38,327 bases of DNA, from the NCBI GenBank assembly GCA_947494715.1, contig CANLWG010000026.1:1-38327 (forward strand), given 5' to 3'. Positions 1 to 7,866 of the stretch are shown here, in pieces. Both the position numbers and the translations under genes were made by a program. Position 1 is the first letter of the stretch. Each line of letters starts with the position of its first letter. The stretch is from an uncultured Flavobacteriaceae bacterium (GTDB lineage Bacteria; Bacteroidota; Bacteroidia; Flavobacteriales; Flavobacteriaceae). The notes beneath the pieces were generated by a model that was not told the DNA's origin, ran no database searches, and worked only from the letters and a program-made list of their open reading frames with translations.

Positions 1-20
1 TATTTAAAATTAGACAAAAA

Positions 21-46
21 ATTAGCGGGGGCATGCCCCCGCTAAT
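21..46. terminator. perfect 26-base palindrome, probable terminator
   Basis: The sequence is a perfect GC-rich palindrome with arms ATTAGCGGGGG and CCCCCGCTAAT around CATG. On the minus strand it is followed by a run of six T, and on its other side the A-run makes it usable mainly in the leftward direction. It lies beyond the hairpin at 91-118, so it is either a second, tandem terminator of the leftward operon or the terminator of a gene outside the window. Confidence 0.7.
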
Positions 47-90
47 TCTCTATTTACACACTTTATGGGATAGTCCTTTAAAACAGAACA

Positions 91-118
91 AATATGGGCA
101 TCACAGGATGCCCATATT
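91..118 (-). terminator. intrinsic terminator of the barrel/DUF2807 operon
   Basis: Twelve-base perfect arms (AATATGGGCATC and GATGCCCATATT) enclose a four-base loop. The hairpin sits 28 bases after the stop codon of the leftward DUF2807 gene. Read leftward it is followed by a T-rich stretch, as expected for factor-independent termination. Confidence 0.75.
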
Positions 119-145
119 TATCATCAACAACCAAAACGTCTAAAA

Positions 146-868
146 TCAGTCTGTTTTAATTATTTCCGATGCACCAGATAACCTTCTAAGATTAACCGTC
201 GCATCCCCTCTATATCTTAAGGTGCTTGCGCCGGAAGCCTCTATATCAATGGATTCCGTCACTGTTAAATAGGCATCACTGGCGCCGCTTAGATCTATAT
301 CCAACTCTTCTACCGTCAAATCATAATCCTTTAGATCACTACTGCCTGAAAGACGGGCCCTTAGCGATTCGGTATTTCCAAATACATCAATATTGGAAGC
401 ACCTGATGCATCTATATCCAAATCGGTAAGATCCATTTCACCAGAGAACGATGATGCCCCCGACAGTTCTAGGTCCACATCCCGCGTAATCAACGGATTT
501 TCCAGTGTGATGTTAGAAGCACCTGAAATATCAAAATCGGAAATCTCCTTTGTAGTTATAAACACGTTCAAAGTTACATTTCCCCGTAGATTGGTATGTT
601 TTTTTAGCCTCACCCTTAAAGTGTTCCCTTCCTTTTGCACAATAATACGGTCTTGAACGTTCTCATTGGCCTCGACCTCTATCCTTTCCTCCACATCGGA
701 GAAAGTCACATAAACATTAAAAGCATTGGATACCTTTAAACGTGAATAGTCCGAAAAACCGTAACCGATTGTTGAAATTCTATCGGAGGCGCGTATAGTT
801 TCATAGTCACAGGAAACCATTTGAAGGCTCAAAACGATAAGAACTGCAAATACTAATACTCTGTTCAT
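146..868 (-). CDS. DUF2807 (head GIN domain) lipoprotein
   Basis: A 240-residue lipoprotein with a type II signal peptide ending in MVSC (Cys20). The mature part carries about seven regularly spaced hydrophobic-SGAS/SGSS segments (ISGAS, LSGAS, ASGAS, LSGSS, LSGAS, ASGAS, LSGAS), the hallmark of the DUF2807 'putative auto-transporter adhesin, head GIN domain' family, which forms a parallel beta-solenoid. Its function is not established; an envelope surface or adhesion role is inferred. It is the last gene of a three-gene leftward operon, starting two bases after the stop of the 73-residue protein, and it is followed by a strong terminator. An ECF-type promoter upstream of the operon links it to the sigma factor at 3519-4058. 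Confidence 0.9.
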   Translation of the reverse strand: MNRVLVFAVLIVLSLQMVSCDYETIRASDRISTIGYGFSDYSRLKVSNAFNVYVTFSDVEERIEVEANENVQDRIIVQKEGNTLRVRLKKHTNLRGNVTLNVFITTKEISDFDISGASNITLENPLITRDVDLELSGASSFSGEMDLTDLDIDASGASNIDVFGNTESLRARLSGSSDLKDYDLTVEELDIDLSGASDAYLTVTESIDIEASGASTLRYRGDATVNLRRLSGASEIIKTD

Positions 869-870
869 TT

Positions 871-1092
871 TTATAAATTTTCTGATTGATTTTCAAGGTT
901 GTTTTTTAACTCCATGACCGGCATCCATTGAAAATTTACCGGAAACCATTGATCATTGTTCTTTAATGTGATCGAGGGCGAGGTTGTATTCCCTTTCTTT
1001 AGATATACCTGATTGTTTTCCGAAAAAACATGCTGGGTCTCAATTACGTCGTGGCATACCACACAAAGACCATTAAACGTATTATTTTTCAT
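871..1092 (-). CDS. small 73-residue protein with one CxxCH motif
   Basis: The best start is the ATG at 1092, one base after the stop of the upstream barrel gene; the stop is two bases before the DUF2807 start. This tight packing on both sides argues for a translated, coupled gene. The product has no signal peptide or membrane segment and contains C10-V-V-C-H14, the form of a c-type heme site. Without an export signal, heme attachment is doubtful, and the cysteines might bind metal or be incidental. I do not recognise a family. A longer reading with N-terminal extension into the upstream gene is possible but less likely. Confidence 0.5.
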   Translation of the reverse strand: MKNNTFNGLCVVCHDVIETQHVFSENNQVYLKKGNTTSPSITLKNNDQWFPVNFQWMPVMELKNNLENQSENL

Positions 1093-1093
1093 A

Positions 1094-1747
1094 TTATATA
1101 CTTTTTTTATAACGGTTCCTGCCCATATTAAAAACACCTATTTTGACTCCCAACCCCGCTGAAAAACCATTGATTCGGGATACCGGACTAAAATCAAGAT
1201 CTATTTTATTGGAAAAGCGATATTTAACACCAGCTTCAAGTTGTAGATATCGGGAGACATTAAATAACATGCTTACCCCCGGTTCCAGCACAAAAATGGC
1301 ATCCACGTCGTCTTCCGTAAGCTCATAATCTTCGTCATCGAAATTATCGTCGACGTAACCAACGGCACCCGCGCCTATCAATAAGGGAAAGGATAGGTTT
1401 ATTATAGATTTACTAAAAAGTATGGGTTCCAAATGCAAACCCCCATAGGCCCCGATTAAGTCCTGGTCCCTCGCCCGGCCACTATTAAAAACATCCTGCA
1501 CGGAATAGAAAAAATTCCCCGCGAATCCCACTTCAAATTGTTGGTTGGCTACGTAGGCAACTTTGAGACCGCCTTGATATGTTGGCTCTCCTTCAATTTC
1601 ACCGAACTGGGTGTTCAAACCCAAATAAACCCCATGAACGACATTTTTACGGTCGTTGAATTCAAGGTATTCCTCGTCTTCCTGAGCGTAGGAAAGACTT
1701 GTAAAAAGTAGAACAATGAGTAAGAAAAATGATTTTTGATGTATCAT
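1094..1747 (-). CDS. outer-membrane beta-barrel protein
   Basis: A 217-residue secreted protein with an N-terminal signal peptide (cleavage near SYA/QE, residues 20-22). An acidic segment follows, then alternating hydrophobic/polar strands with glycine and aromatic residues (GGLKVAYVA, LEAGVKYRF, FSAGLGVKIGVF), typical of small eight-stranded outer-membrane barrels of the porin-like OMP family. It is the first gene of the leftward operon with the 73-residue protein and the DUF2807 lipoprotein. An ECF promoter candidate at 1775-1804 would give a leader of about 20 bases. No ligand or exact family can be assigned. Confidence 0.75.
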   Translation of the reverse strand: MIHQKSFFLLIVLLFTSLSYAQEDEEYLEFNDRKNVVHGVYLGLNTQFGEIEGEPTYQGGLKVAYVANQQFEVGFAGNFFYSVQDVFNSGRARDQDLIGAYGGLHLEPILFSKSIINLSFPLLIGAGAVGYVDDNFDDEDYELTEDDVDAIFVLEPGVSMLFNVSRYLQLEAGVKYRFSNKIDLDFSPVSRINGFSAGLGVKIGVFNMGRNRYKKSI

Positions 1748-1774
1748 GCTTTATTGTTTTTTGATTGTCTTATT

Positions 1775-1804
1775 CAAAAGACAACGTAGTTCCGAAAAGG
1801 TTGC
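1775..1804 (-). promoter_or_regulatory. ECF sigma promoter candidate for the barrel operon
   Basis: On the minus strand, GCAACCT (1804-1798) is followed by exactly 16 bases and then TCTTTTG from 1781. The same two blocks with the same spacing occur before the sigma operon and the TonB receptor operon. The start codon at 1747 lies about 28 bases downstream of the -10 block. Confidence 0.65.
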
Positions 1805-1898
1805 ATATTTTCTATATTTTTTTTCACGAAAGTTTTTGGAGGCCAGCTGTCTGGTCTATCCATGGTTAGTTCCAAACCTATGGGATATACCTTAGAAG

Positions 1899-2999
1899 CT
1901 AGATTTCCTTTAAAAGTATGGCGCCCTTTATGCCCGTAATGGAAATCTCCCCGCTGGAACCTTTGCCATACGTAGCTGTTATTTCGCGAACCCTTTTTCC
2001 CCTGTTCAACATCTTGGTCTCTACATTCTTAAAGGACTTGGGAAGCCTTAATAGACCTTCTTCCAAAGTAGCATCGAATCTAAATGAGAAGTCGGAAATG
2101 GTAAGGCTTACTTCTGACGATTCCTGATCTATAACGATCGTAGCATCCGGACTACGTACTTTGGATACCCTGAAATCGGCAATTTTCATAGTAAGGTTAA
2201 TCTGGTCATCAACATTGTTTAGTTGCATATTGGTGAATCTTAAATCCCCATGTATGGCACCCACTTCTTCTATCGTTATTTCGTCCTTACTGGAGTAGAT
2301 TTCCAAGGAGGATACTCGGTCTATTTTCACATCGGTACCACTACTATTGATCCGTAAGTCCCTGGATTCCTCTACATCCACGCTTCCATTTTTTACACGG
2401 ATATTTCCATAGTTAACGGTTTTGGCCCTTAGTTTTCCATACTTTAAGGCTACATCTGCATTATTAATATTCTTATTGATCCAAACATCACCGTGTTCTA
2501 CATTTGCTTTTAATTTTCCTGACCAATCACCAATAATTACATCCCCAAATTTGTTGGTAATATCCAGTTCTGCATTTGAGGGCAGTTGAATCGTGTAGTC
2601 TATTTGAACGTTACTTCTATCAAAATCAAAAGGGTTTGCCTTATTGAAATACTTGGCAAAAAAGCCAGCACTTTTTTCTGAGATTTCCGAAGTAACCGTT
2701 ATAAAATCCTCAATTTCCCTGATATTTAGCGAAATACGCTCCAAAAGGTTTTCTGCATTGTCCCTTTTCTTATGTGTGACAGTGATATCAACGGTAATTG
2801 ATACGTTATCCCTATCCCATCCGGTAACGGTTACGTCGCCATATTTGTTCTCCAAATACAATTCTCCGGAATTGGTCATTTCGTAGGTTTCGTTCAGTTG
2901 TTTCGATACCTTTTCTTGGGCCACTATAGAATGGCCGCATATCACCAGGACCATTAAAAAAAACAGTTTTTTATAAAGTGTATCCATCATAATCTTCAT
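1899..2999 (-). CDS. DUF4097 beta-repeat surface protein
   Basis: A 366-residue protein with a signal peptide (cleavage near IVAQ/EK, about residue 28). The mature part contains repeated turn segments of the DUF4097 type (LENKYGDVTV, ITNKFGDVIIGDW, VEHGDVWI, ALKYGKL, VNYGNIRV), predicted to form a beta-solenoid related to the DUF2807 fold. Its 5' end overlaps the 3' end of the putative anti-sigma gene by 29 bases. In-frame ATGs at 2990 and 2987 are alternative starts that still overlap. Co-transcription with a sigma/anti-sigma pair suggests an envelope-stress or surface function; this is inference. Confidence 0.85.
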   Translation of the reverse strand: MKIMMDTLYKKLFFLMVLVICGHSIVAQEKVSKQLNETYEMTNSGELYLENKYGDVTVTGWDRDNVSITVDITVTHKKRDNAENLLERISLNIREIEDFITVTSEISEKSAGFFAKYFNKANPFDFDRSNVQIDYTIQLPSNAELDITNKFGDVIIGDWSGKLKANVEHGDVWINKNINNADVALKYGKLRAKTVNYGNIRVKNGSVDVEESRDLRINSSGTDVKIDRVSSLEIYSSKDEITIEEVGAIHGDLRFTNMQLNNVDDQINLTMKIADFRVSKVRSPDATIVIDQESSEVSLTISDFSFRFDATLEEGLLRLPKSFKNVETKMLNRGKRVREITATYGKGSSGEISITGIKGAILLKEI

Positions 3000-3519
3000 T
3001 TATTAATTTAGAATCGTTGATTTGGTGCAACAGATTCTCAATAAGTTCAATTCTTTTCTTGTAGTTGGCAATAATAGCTTCTAGAACAAGTTCGTTGTCC
3101 AAGTTTTTTTTCATTTCCAATTTTAGGAGTTCGTATTCCTTGTCCAACTCATCCATGAATAATAGAAACTCCTCTTTATCCCCATCGGATAGTTTAGGAT
3201 GATTTTTAACAAGCTGTACCTGATATGAAACCAAACTCTTGTAGTGCATATCAATGTCCAATAGTTCTTGGGAAACAATATTGTTTTGTGTATTGTAATC
3301 GGTTTTGTTCATTAAGGACACGCCTATAATGGTGGTAATCCCGAATAGCAAAACAATACTTGCCGCAACCCGTAATATTGGAGAACGCCACAGGGGCACG
3401 ACTTTTGGATTTGGATCCTCTAACCCTGAGGCGATATTAGCCCAAAGTTTTGCCTTATCTGCTTTATGTTCATCGAACAACGCCTTATTTTCCCTGATAT
3501 GCTTTTCAAAATTGTCCAT
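2971..3519 (-). CDS. putative anti-sigma factor, single membrane segment
   Basis: A 182-residue protein with a charged cytoplasmic N-terminus (about residues 1-45), one transmembrane helix (RVAASIVLLFGITTIIGVSL, about residues 50-69) and a helical, coiled-coil-like C-terminal part rich in Leu/Glu/Lys (about residues 80-175). The architecture and position fit a membrane anti-sigma factor: its ATG overlaps the sigma-factor stop in a TAATG junction, indicating coupled translation. No zinc-binding ZAS HxxxCxxC motif is visible, so it belongs to another anti-sigma type or acts differently. The periplasmic coiled coil may sense envelope state; this is inferred. Confidence 0.7.
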   Translation of the reverse strand: MDNFEKHIRENKALFDEHKADKAKLWANIASGLEDPNPKVVPLWRSPILRVAASIVLLFGITTIIGVSLMNKTDYNTQNNIVSQELLDIDMHYKSLVSYQVQLVKNHPKLSDGDKEEFLLFMDELDKEYELLKLEMKKNLDNELVLEAIIANYKKRIELIENLLHQINDSKLINEDYDGYTL

Positions 3520-4058
3520 TATAAGGTGTTTATGATTTCAACTAATTTTTTCTTTGCCCTATGGTATTGTGATTTTGAAGTAGATGTTGAGATCTCCAAT
3601 ATCTCTCCAATCTCCAAATGATCATAACCTTCAATTAGGTAAAGACTTATAATTTGCTTGTATCCGGCCGGAAGTTTTTCCAGACCCATCTTTACTTTTT
3701 TAATATCAATTGCCTCTACATTTTCTTCTACATCTTCCTTTAGATAAAACTCATGGTCCTCAATAGATGTAATGGGAATCCTTTTTAGTTTTAGATGGTT
3801 AATACTTTTGTTTACCACGATTCTTTTTAACCAAGACCCGAACGTACTTTCATATTTGAAGCTTCCAAGATTCCTAAAAGCATCTACAAAACTTTCCTGT
3901 ACAATATCTTCGGCATCCTCCTTTATTCCCAACATACGTATGCCTATATTGTACATGGCATCCACATAGAGCTCGTATAGGCGGTACTGCGAGTTTCTAT
4001 CACCAGACTTGCTACGTTCAACAAGCTCCTTATGTGTAAAGCGAATATTGGTTTCCAA
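3519..4058 (-). CDS. ECF RNA polymerase sigma factor (sigma-70 family)
   Basis: A 179-residue ECF sigma factor. Region 2 spans about residues 11-90 (LYVDAMYNIGIRMLG, EDAEDIVQESFVDAF, STFGSWLKRIVVN) and region 4 about residues 125-178 (LPAGYKQIISLYLIEGYDHL, EISTSTSKSQYHRAKKKL). The start appears to be TTG at 4058: the codon immediately before it is an in-frame TAA, and the next in-frame ATG (residue 35) lies inside region 2. It leads an operon with the putative anti-sigma and DUF4097 genes. The same promoter motif precedes this operon and two neighbouring operons, implying autoregulation. Confidence 0.93.
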   Translation of the reverse strand: METNIRFTHKELVERSKSGDRNSQYRLYELYVDAMYNIGIRMLGIKEDAEDIVQESFVDAFRNLGSFKYESTFGSWLKRIVVNKSINHLKLKRIPITSIEDHEFYLKEDVEENVEAIDIKKVKMGLEKLPAGYKQIISLYLIEGYDHLEIGEILEISTSTSKSQYHRAKKKLVEIINTL

Positions 4059-4107
4059 TTAAATTGAAATGGTTGTTTAACTCCTTAAAATTAGGCCTAC
4101 TACATTG

Positions 4108-4139
4108 CTAAAGACAAATGGAAATCTCAAGGGTTGCAT
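4108..4139 (-). promoter_or_regulatory. ECF promoter candidate of the sigma operon (autoregulation)
   Basis: On the minus strand, ATGCAACCC (4139-4131) is followed by 16 bases and TCTTTAG from 4114. It matches the rightward site at 4451-4480 over the extended -35 block GCAACCCTTGA as well as the spacing. The predicted leader before the TTG start at 4058 is about 40 bases. Confidence 0.7.
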
Positions 4140-4450
4140 GGATTAAAATAATTTTACCAAATGTAAAGCATTTCCACAATGCGACTTAGCATTCAAAGTA
4201 AGGTCTACAGCTAAGGGTCGTGAAGGTCCAGACCTATATTAATGTCTAGCAAATTTTTTAATACTTCTATTAAATACGGTAAGAGGTTCATATCACAATA
4301 AAGAATTCCTTTTTTTAAAATGACACTGGGAGATTTAAAAATCTAAACAAATTATTGGTAATCAATATTTTATAACACTAGGGCCATAGGATATTGCCCT
4401 AAATGTATTTGTTAAATATTCCCAATAATGCTAAACTTTTAAGCGCGTAT

Positions 4451-4480
4451 GCAACCCTTGATTTTTTAAACTGTCAATAG
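4451..4480 (+). promoter_or_regulatory. ECF promoter candidate of the TonB receptor operon
   Basis: GCAACCCTTGA begins at 4451. The 16 bases 4458-4473 separate GCAACCC from TCAATAG (4474-4480). Block sequence and spacing are shared with the sigma operon promoter. The ATG at 4516 is about 35 bases downstream. Confidence 0.7.
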
Positions 4481-4515
4481 AGCGTATAAAATTTAAAACC
4501 CAAAAACATTTGAAT

Positions 4516-6930
4516 ATGCTCATCAATTCTAAATCAAGAAATCACCCTAAAAAAAGTATCAAAATCTTTTTCACCCTCCTGGGCATACTTATGGTCAACA
4601 CTATTGTCGTCGGTCAGGATAGCTATACCCTAAATGGAAAAATCACGGATAAGGATAATGGGGAGACCTTATTCGGTGCCTCCGTGTTTTTAAAGGACAC
4701 CAATATAGGTGTGGTCACCAATGAATATGGTTTTTATTCCATCACAGCACCAAAAGGGAACTATGTTCTGGTTATATCGTACATGGGTTATTTAGACATC
4801 AATCAAGAAGTACAATTGGATAAAAACCAAAAATTGGATTTCGAAGCTGAAGAGTATACGACCCGTTTGGACGAGATTGTTGTTACTGCGGAGCAATCGG
4901 AACGTATAAGTCTCAAAAAACCCGAAATGAGCATAGCCAAACTGAATATTAAGACGGTGAAACAAATGCCCGTGGTGTTGGGTGAGGTGGATATTATAAA
5001 ATCTATTCAATTGTTGCCTGGCGTTACTAATAATGGGGAAGGGTCTAGCGGATTTAATGTAAGAGGAGGGGCCGTTGACCAAAATCTAGTGTTGTTGGAT
5101 GAAGCCATTATTTATAATACCTCCCACTTATTGGGTTTCTTTTCCGTCTTCAATGCAGATGCAATAAAGGACATGAAGCTATATAAAGGAGGAATTCCCG
5201 CTCGTTTTGGAGGAAGGGCCTCATCGGTCTTGGATATTCGACAAAAGGACGGGAACAGCAAAAACTTTTCCCTAACCGGGGGAATCGGAGCAATTTCAAG
5301 TAGGCTAGCGGCGGAAGGTCCTATGTTTAAGGATAAAGGTTCCTTTTTGGTTGCAGGTAGAGGTTCTTACGCACATCTTTTGTTAAAAGCGGCCGGCGAA
5401 AAGAACAGTGCCTATTTTTATGATTTGAACCTTAAAACCAATTATAACCTAAACGAGAACAATAGACTCTTTCTTTCAGGATACTTTGGAAGGGATGCTT
5501 TCGATTTTGGGGATAGTTTTAACAGTAGCTACGGAAATTTATCAGGAAATTTACGTTGGAACCATATTTTTAACGACCGCCTATTTTCGAACCTCTCCCT
5601 TATATACAGCAAATACGATTATGATCTTGGGATAGAAATCGAAGAGTTCGAATGGATTTCCTCGATCAATAACTACAACCTAAAGTATGATCTCGCCTAT
5701 TATGTAAACGATAAGTTTAAATTGGATTTTGGGGCAAGTGGTATATACTACGATTTTGATCCCGGGCAGGTGAGGCCTACTTCGGAAACATCTGCTATAA
5801 ACCCCTTGTCGTTAGACCGGAAAAAAGCGCTGGAAAGTGCAGCCTACATAGATGCCGAACACAAGCTTACGGACAAACTAACGGCACAATACGGGTTGCG
5901 TTACAGTGTCTTTAATCGTTTGGGCGGCCAGGCCATGGTAGATTATGCAAATGATCAACCCGTAGTGTACAATAGCACTTTGGGCATTTACCAGCGTGGT
6001 ACTGAAATTGGGGAAACGGACTTTAAAAAAGGCGAAACCATAAAAAGCTATGGCAATTTGGAACCAAGAGTATCCCTAGCTTACCAGTTAAACGATTTTT
6101 CCTCTGTAAAAGCTGGATATTCCAGGGTGGCCCAATATATTCATTTATTGTCCAATACCACCTCGGTAACCCCATTGGATGTTTGGACGCCTAGTGGACA
6201 ATTCATTGAGCCACAACTGTCCGATCAGTATGCCTTAGGCTACTTTAGAAACTTTCTGGACAAAACCTATTCCTTGGAAGTGGAAGCGTATTACAAAACA
6301 ATTTCCAATCGGATCGATTATATAGATGGGTCGGATCTTATCGGAAACAATACGATCGAGACTGAAATCCTTAATGGGGAATCCCGGGCCTATGGCCTAG
6401 AATTTTTAGTACGAAAGACCGAAGGTAGGTTAACAGGTTGGCTTGCGTATACCTTGTCAAAATCGGAACAAAGGACACCGGGAGGTAATGCCGGGGGACC
6501 AGGAATAAATGACGGTAAATGGTACAATACCCCTTTTGACCGCACGCATGACCTTTCCCTTACCGGTGCTTATCAATTAAACGATAAATGGAGCTTTGGG
6601 ACCAATCTGGTATTCCAGACCGGAAGACCCGTAACCTATCCCAATGGTCAGTATGAGTATGAGGGCCTATCCATTGCCAGTTATTCCGATAGGAATTCAG
6701 ACAGATTACCCGCATATCATAGACTGGATGTTTCGGCGACCTATATTCCCAATAAACGGCCTGATAAACGGTGGAAAGGGGAATGGGTCTTTAGCATCTA
6801 TAACCTATACAATCGTAAAAATGCCGCCGCAATTTCATTTGGACAAAACGTAGAGACGGGAGCTAATCAAGCCACCCGAGTAGCAATTTTTGGAATGGTA
6901 CCCTCCGTAACCTATAACTTTAAATTTTAA
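4516..6930 (+). CDS. TonB-dependent outer-membrane receptor
   Basis: An 804-residue receptor counted from the ATG at 4516; a TTG six bases earlier is a weaker alternative. A basic, hydrophobic signal peptide ends near VVGQ (about residue 34). A carboxypeptidase-D-like regulatory domain follows (YTLNGKITDKDNGE to SYMGYL, about residues 36-95), then a plug domain (IKSIQLLPGV, GFNVRGGAVDQNLVLLDEA, about residues 120-240), then a beta-barrel to the C-terminal aromatic VTYNFKF. It imports or senses an unidentified ligand using TonB energy. The DUF4249 lipoprotein gene starts five bases after its stop, a common pair in Bacteroidota. The upstream promoter resembles that of the adjacent sigma operon. 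Confidence 0.95.
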   Translation: MLINSKSRNHPKKSIKIFFTLLGILMVNTIVVGQDSYTLNGKITDKDNGETLFGASVFLKDTNIGVVTNEYGFYSITAPKGNYVLVISYMGYLDINQEVQLDKNQKLDFEAEEYTTRLDEIVVTAEQSERISLKKPEMSIAKLNIKTVKQMPVVLGEVDIIKSIQLLPGVTNNGEGSSGFNVRGGAVDQNLVLLDEAIIYNTSHLLGFFSVFNADAIKDMKLYKGGIPARFGGRASSVLDIRQKDGNSKNFSLTGGIGAISSRLAAEGPMFKDKGSFLVAGRGSYAHLLLKAAGEKNSAYFYDLNLKTNYNLNENNRLFLSGYFGRDAFDFGDSFNSSYGNLSGNLRWNHIFNDRLFSNLSLIYSKYDYDLGIEIEEFEWISSINNYNLKYDLAYYVNDKFKLDFGASGIYYDFDPGQVRPTSETSAINPLSLDRKKALESAAYIDAEHKLTDKLTAQYGLRYSVFNRLGGQAMVDYANDQPVVYNSTLGIYQRGTEIGETDFKKGETIKSYGNLEPRVSLAYQLNDFSSVKAGYSRVAQYIHLLSNTTSVTPLDVWTPSGQFIEPQLSDQYALGYFRNFLDKTYSLEVEAYYKTISNRIDYIDGSDLIGNNTIETEILNGESRAYGLEFLVRKTEGRLTGWLAYTLSKSEQRTPGGNAGGPGINDGKWYNTPFDRTHDLSLTGAYQLNDKWSFGTNLVFQTGRPVTYPNGQYEYEGLSIASYSDRNSDRLPAYHRLDVSATYIPNKRPDKRWKGEWVFSIYNLYNRKNAAAISFGQNVETGANQATRVAIFGMVPSVTYNFKF

Positions 6931-6935
6931 TTAAA

Positions 6936-7772
6936 ATGAAGACTCTTTTTAAAACCGCAATACTGTTTTTGACATTAAGCATTATATCCTGTGAAGATGT
7001 AATAGATGTGGATGTACAGACCGCCCCTTCCAGATTAACCGTTGAGGCCTCCCTGGACTGGGAAAAGGGAACTGCCGGTAATGAACAGACCATTAAGTTG
7101 AGTATGTCCACCGCTTATTTTGATACCACAACAAATACGGCCGTAACCGGAGCTTCCGTAAGGGTCACCAATGATTCCAATGGAAGTGAATTTATTTTTG
7201 TGGATCAAGGCAATGGGGAGTACAGCACGAGTTCCTTTGTTCCCGTAATCGATCAGTCCTATACCCTGGAAATACAATATGATGGGGAAACCTATAGCGC
7301 CTCCGAGACCATGATGTCAGTTACGGACATCACCGAAATCAACCAATCCCGCGAGGATGGTTTTGACGATGAGGCACTGGAGGTTAATATTTTCTTTACG
7401 GATCCCGAGGAAGAGGACAACTATTACCTCTTTAGGTTTCAGGAACAAGGGGATTTGCTACCGGATTTTGAGGATTTGGATGATGAGTTTGTAAACGGAA
7501 ACGAAATCCCTTGGTATTATGAAAAAGACGATGACGACGATACTGAGGAGTTTGTCCCAGGTGATATAATCGATATTGCCCTGTACGGAATTTCGGAGGA
7601 TTACTATAATTATATCCGCATTCTTATAGAACAATCGGGAGGTGTTGATCTTTTCGGCACAATTCCTGTAGCCCTCAAGGGAAATTGTATAAATCCGACC
7701 AATCCGGATAATTACGCACATGGCTATTTTCGGTTGACACAGGTGGTAAGGGCCAGTTATGAGTTTGAATAA
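6936..7772 (+). CDS. DUF4249 lipoprotein, partner of TonB receptor
   Basis: A 278-residue lipoprotein with type II signal SIISC (Cys19) followed by acidic EDVIDVDV, which fits surface export of Bacteroidota lipoproteins. The N-terminal LTVEASLDW segment and the beta-rich body match the DUF4249 family, usually encoded directly after a TonB-dependent receptor. An acidic stretch (EKDDDDDTEEF, about residues 196-206) could bind cations; that is inference. It likely acts as the surface-exposed substrate-capture partner of the receptor. It is the last gene of the operon, with a terminator candidate downstream. Confidence 0.88.
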   Translation: MKTLFKTAILFLTLSIISCEDVIDVDVQTAPSRLTVEASLDWEKGTAGNEQTIKLSMSTAYFDTTTNTAVTGASVRVTNDSNGSEFIFVDQGNGEYSTSSFVPVIDQSYTLEIQYDGETYSASETMMSVTDITEINQSREDGFDDEALEVNIFFTDPEEEDNYYLFRFQEQGDLLPDFEDLDDEFVNGNEIPWYYEKDDDDDTEEFVPGDIIDIALYGISEDYYNYIRILIEQSGGVDLFGTIPVALKGNCINPTNPDNYAHGYFRLTQVVRASYEFE

Positions 7773-7805
7773 CTGAAAACCTTTGTCGCTGATTTTGGTT
7801 TTTTT

Positions 7806-7866
7806 AAAGGCCGTCTAAAGAAATAATATCTTTATAGAAGTGATGAGTTCAATTTAGGCGGCTTTT
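7806..7866 (+). terminator. terminator candidate after DUF4249 gene
   Basis: The left arm (7806-7819) and right arm (7853-7865) pair over about 12 bases with one bulged G and one G-T pair, around a 33-base loop, and end in TTTT. The large loop lowers confidence. The T-run touches the stop codon of the convergent DUF1853 gene. Confidence 0.4.

Larger units (their letters stand above)
4059..4509. other. divergent regulatory region between sigma and TonB operons
   Basis: This 451-base AT-rich stretch has no convincing gene. It contains two outward-facing promoter candidates with identical architecture, one at each end (4108-4139 leftward, 4451-4480 rightward). Between them I see only short partial dyads such as GGTCCAGACC near 4225, with no assigned role. 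Confidence 0.6.
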
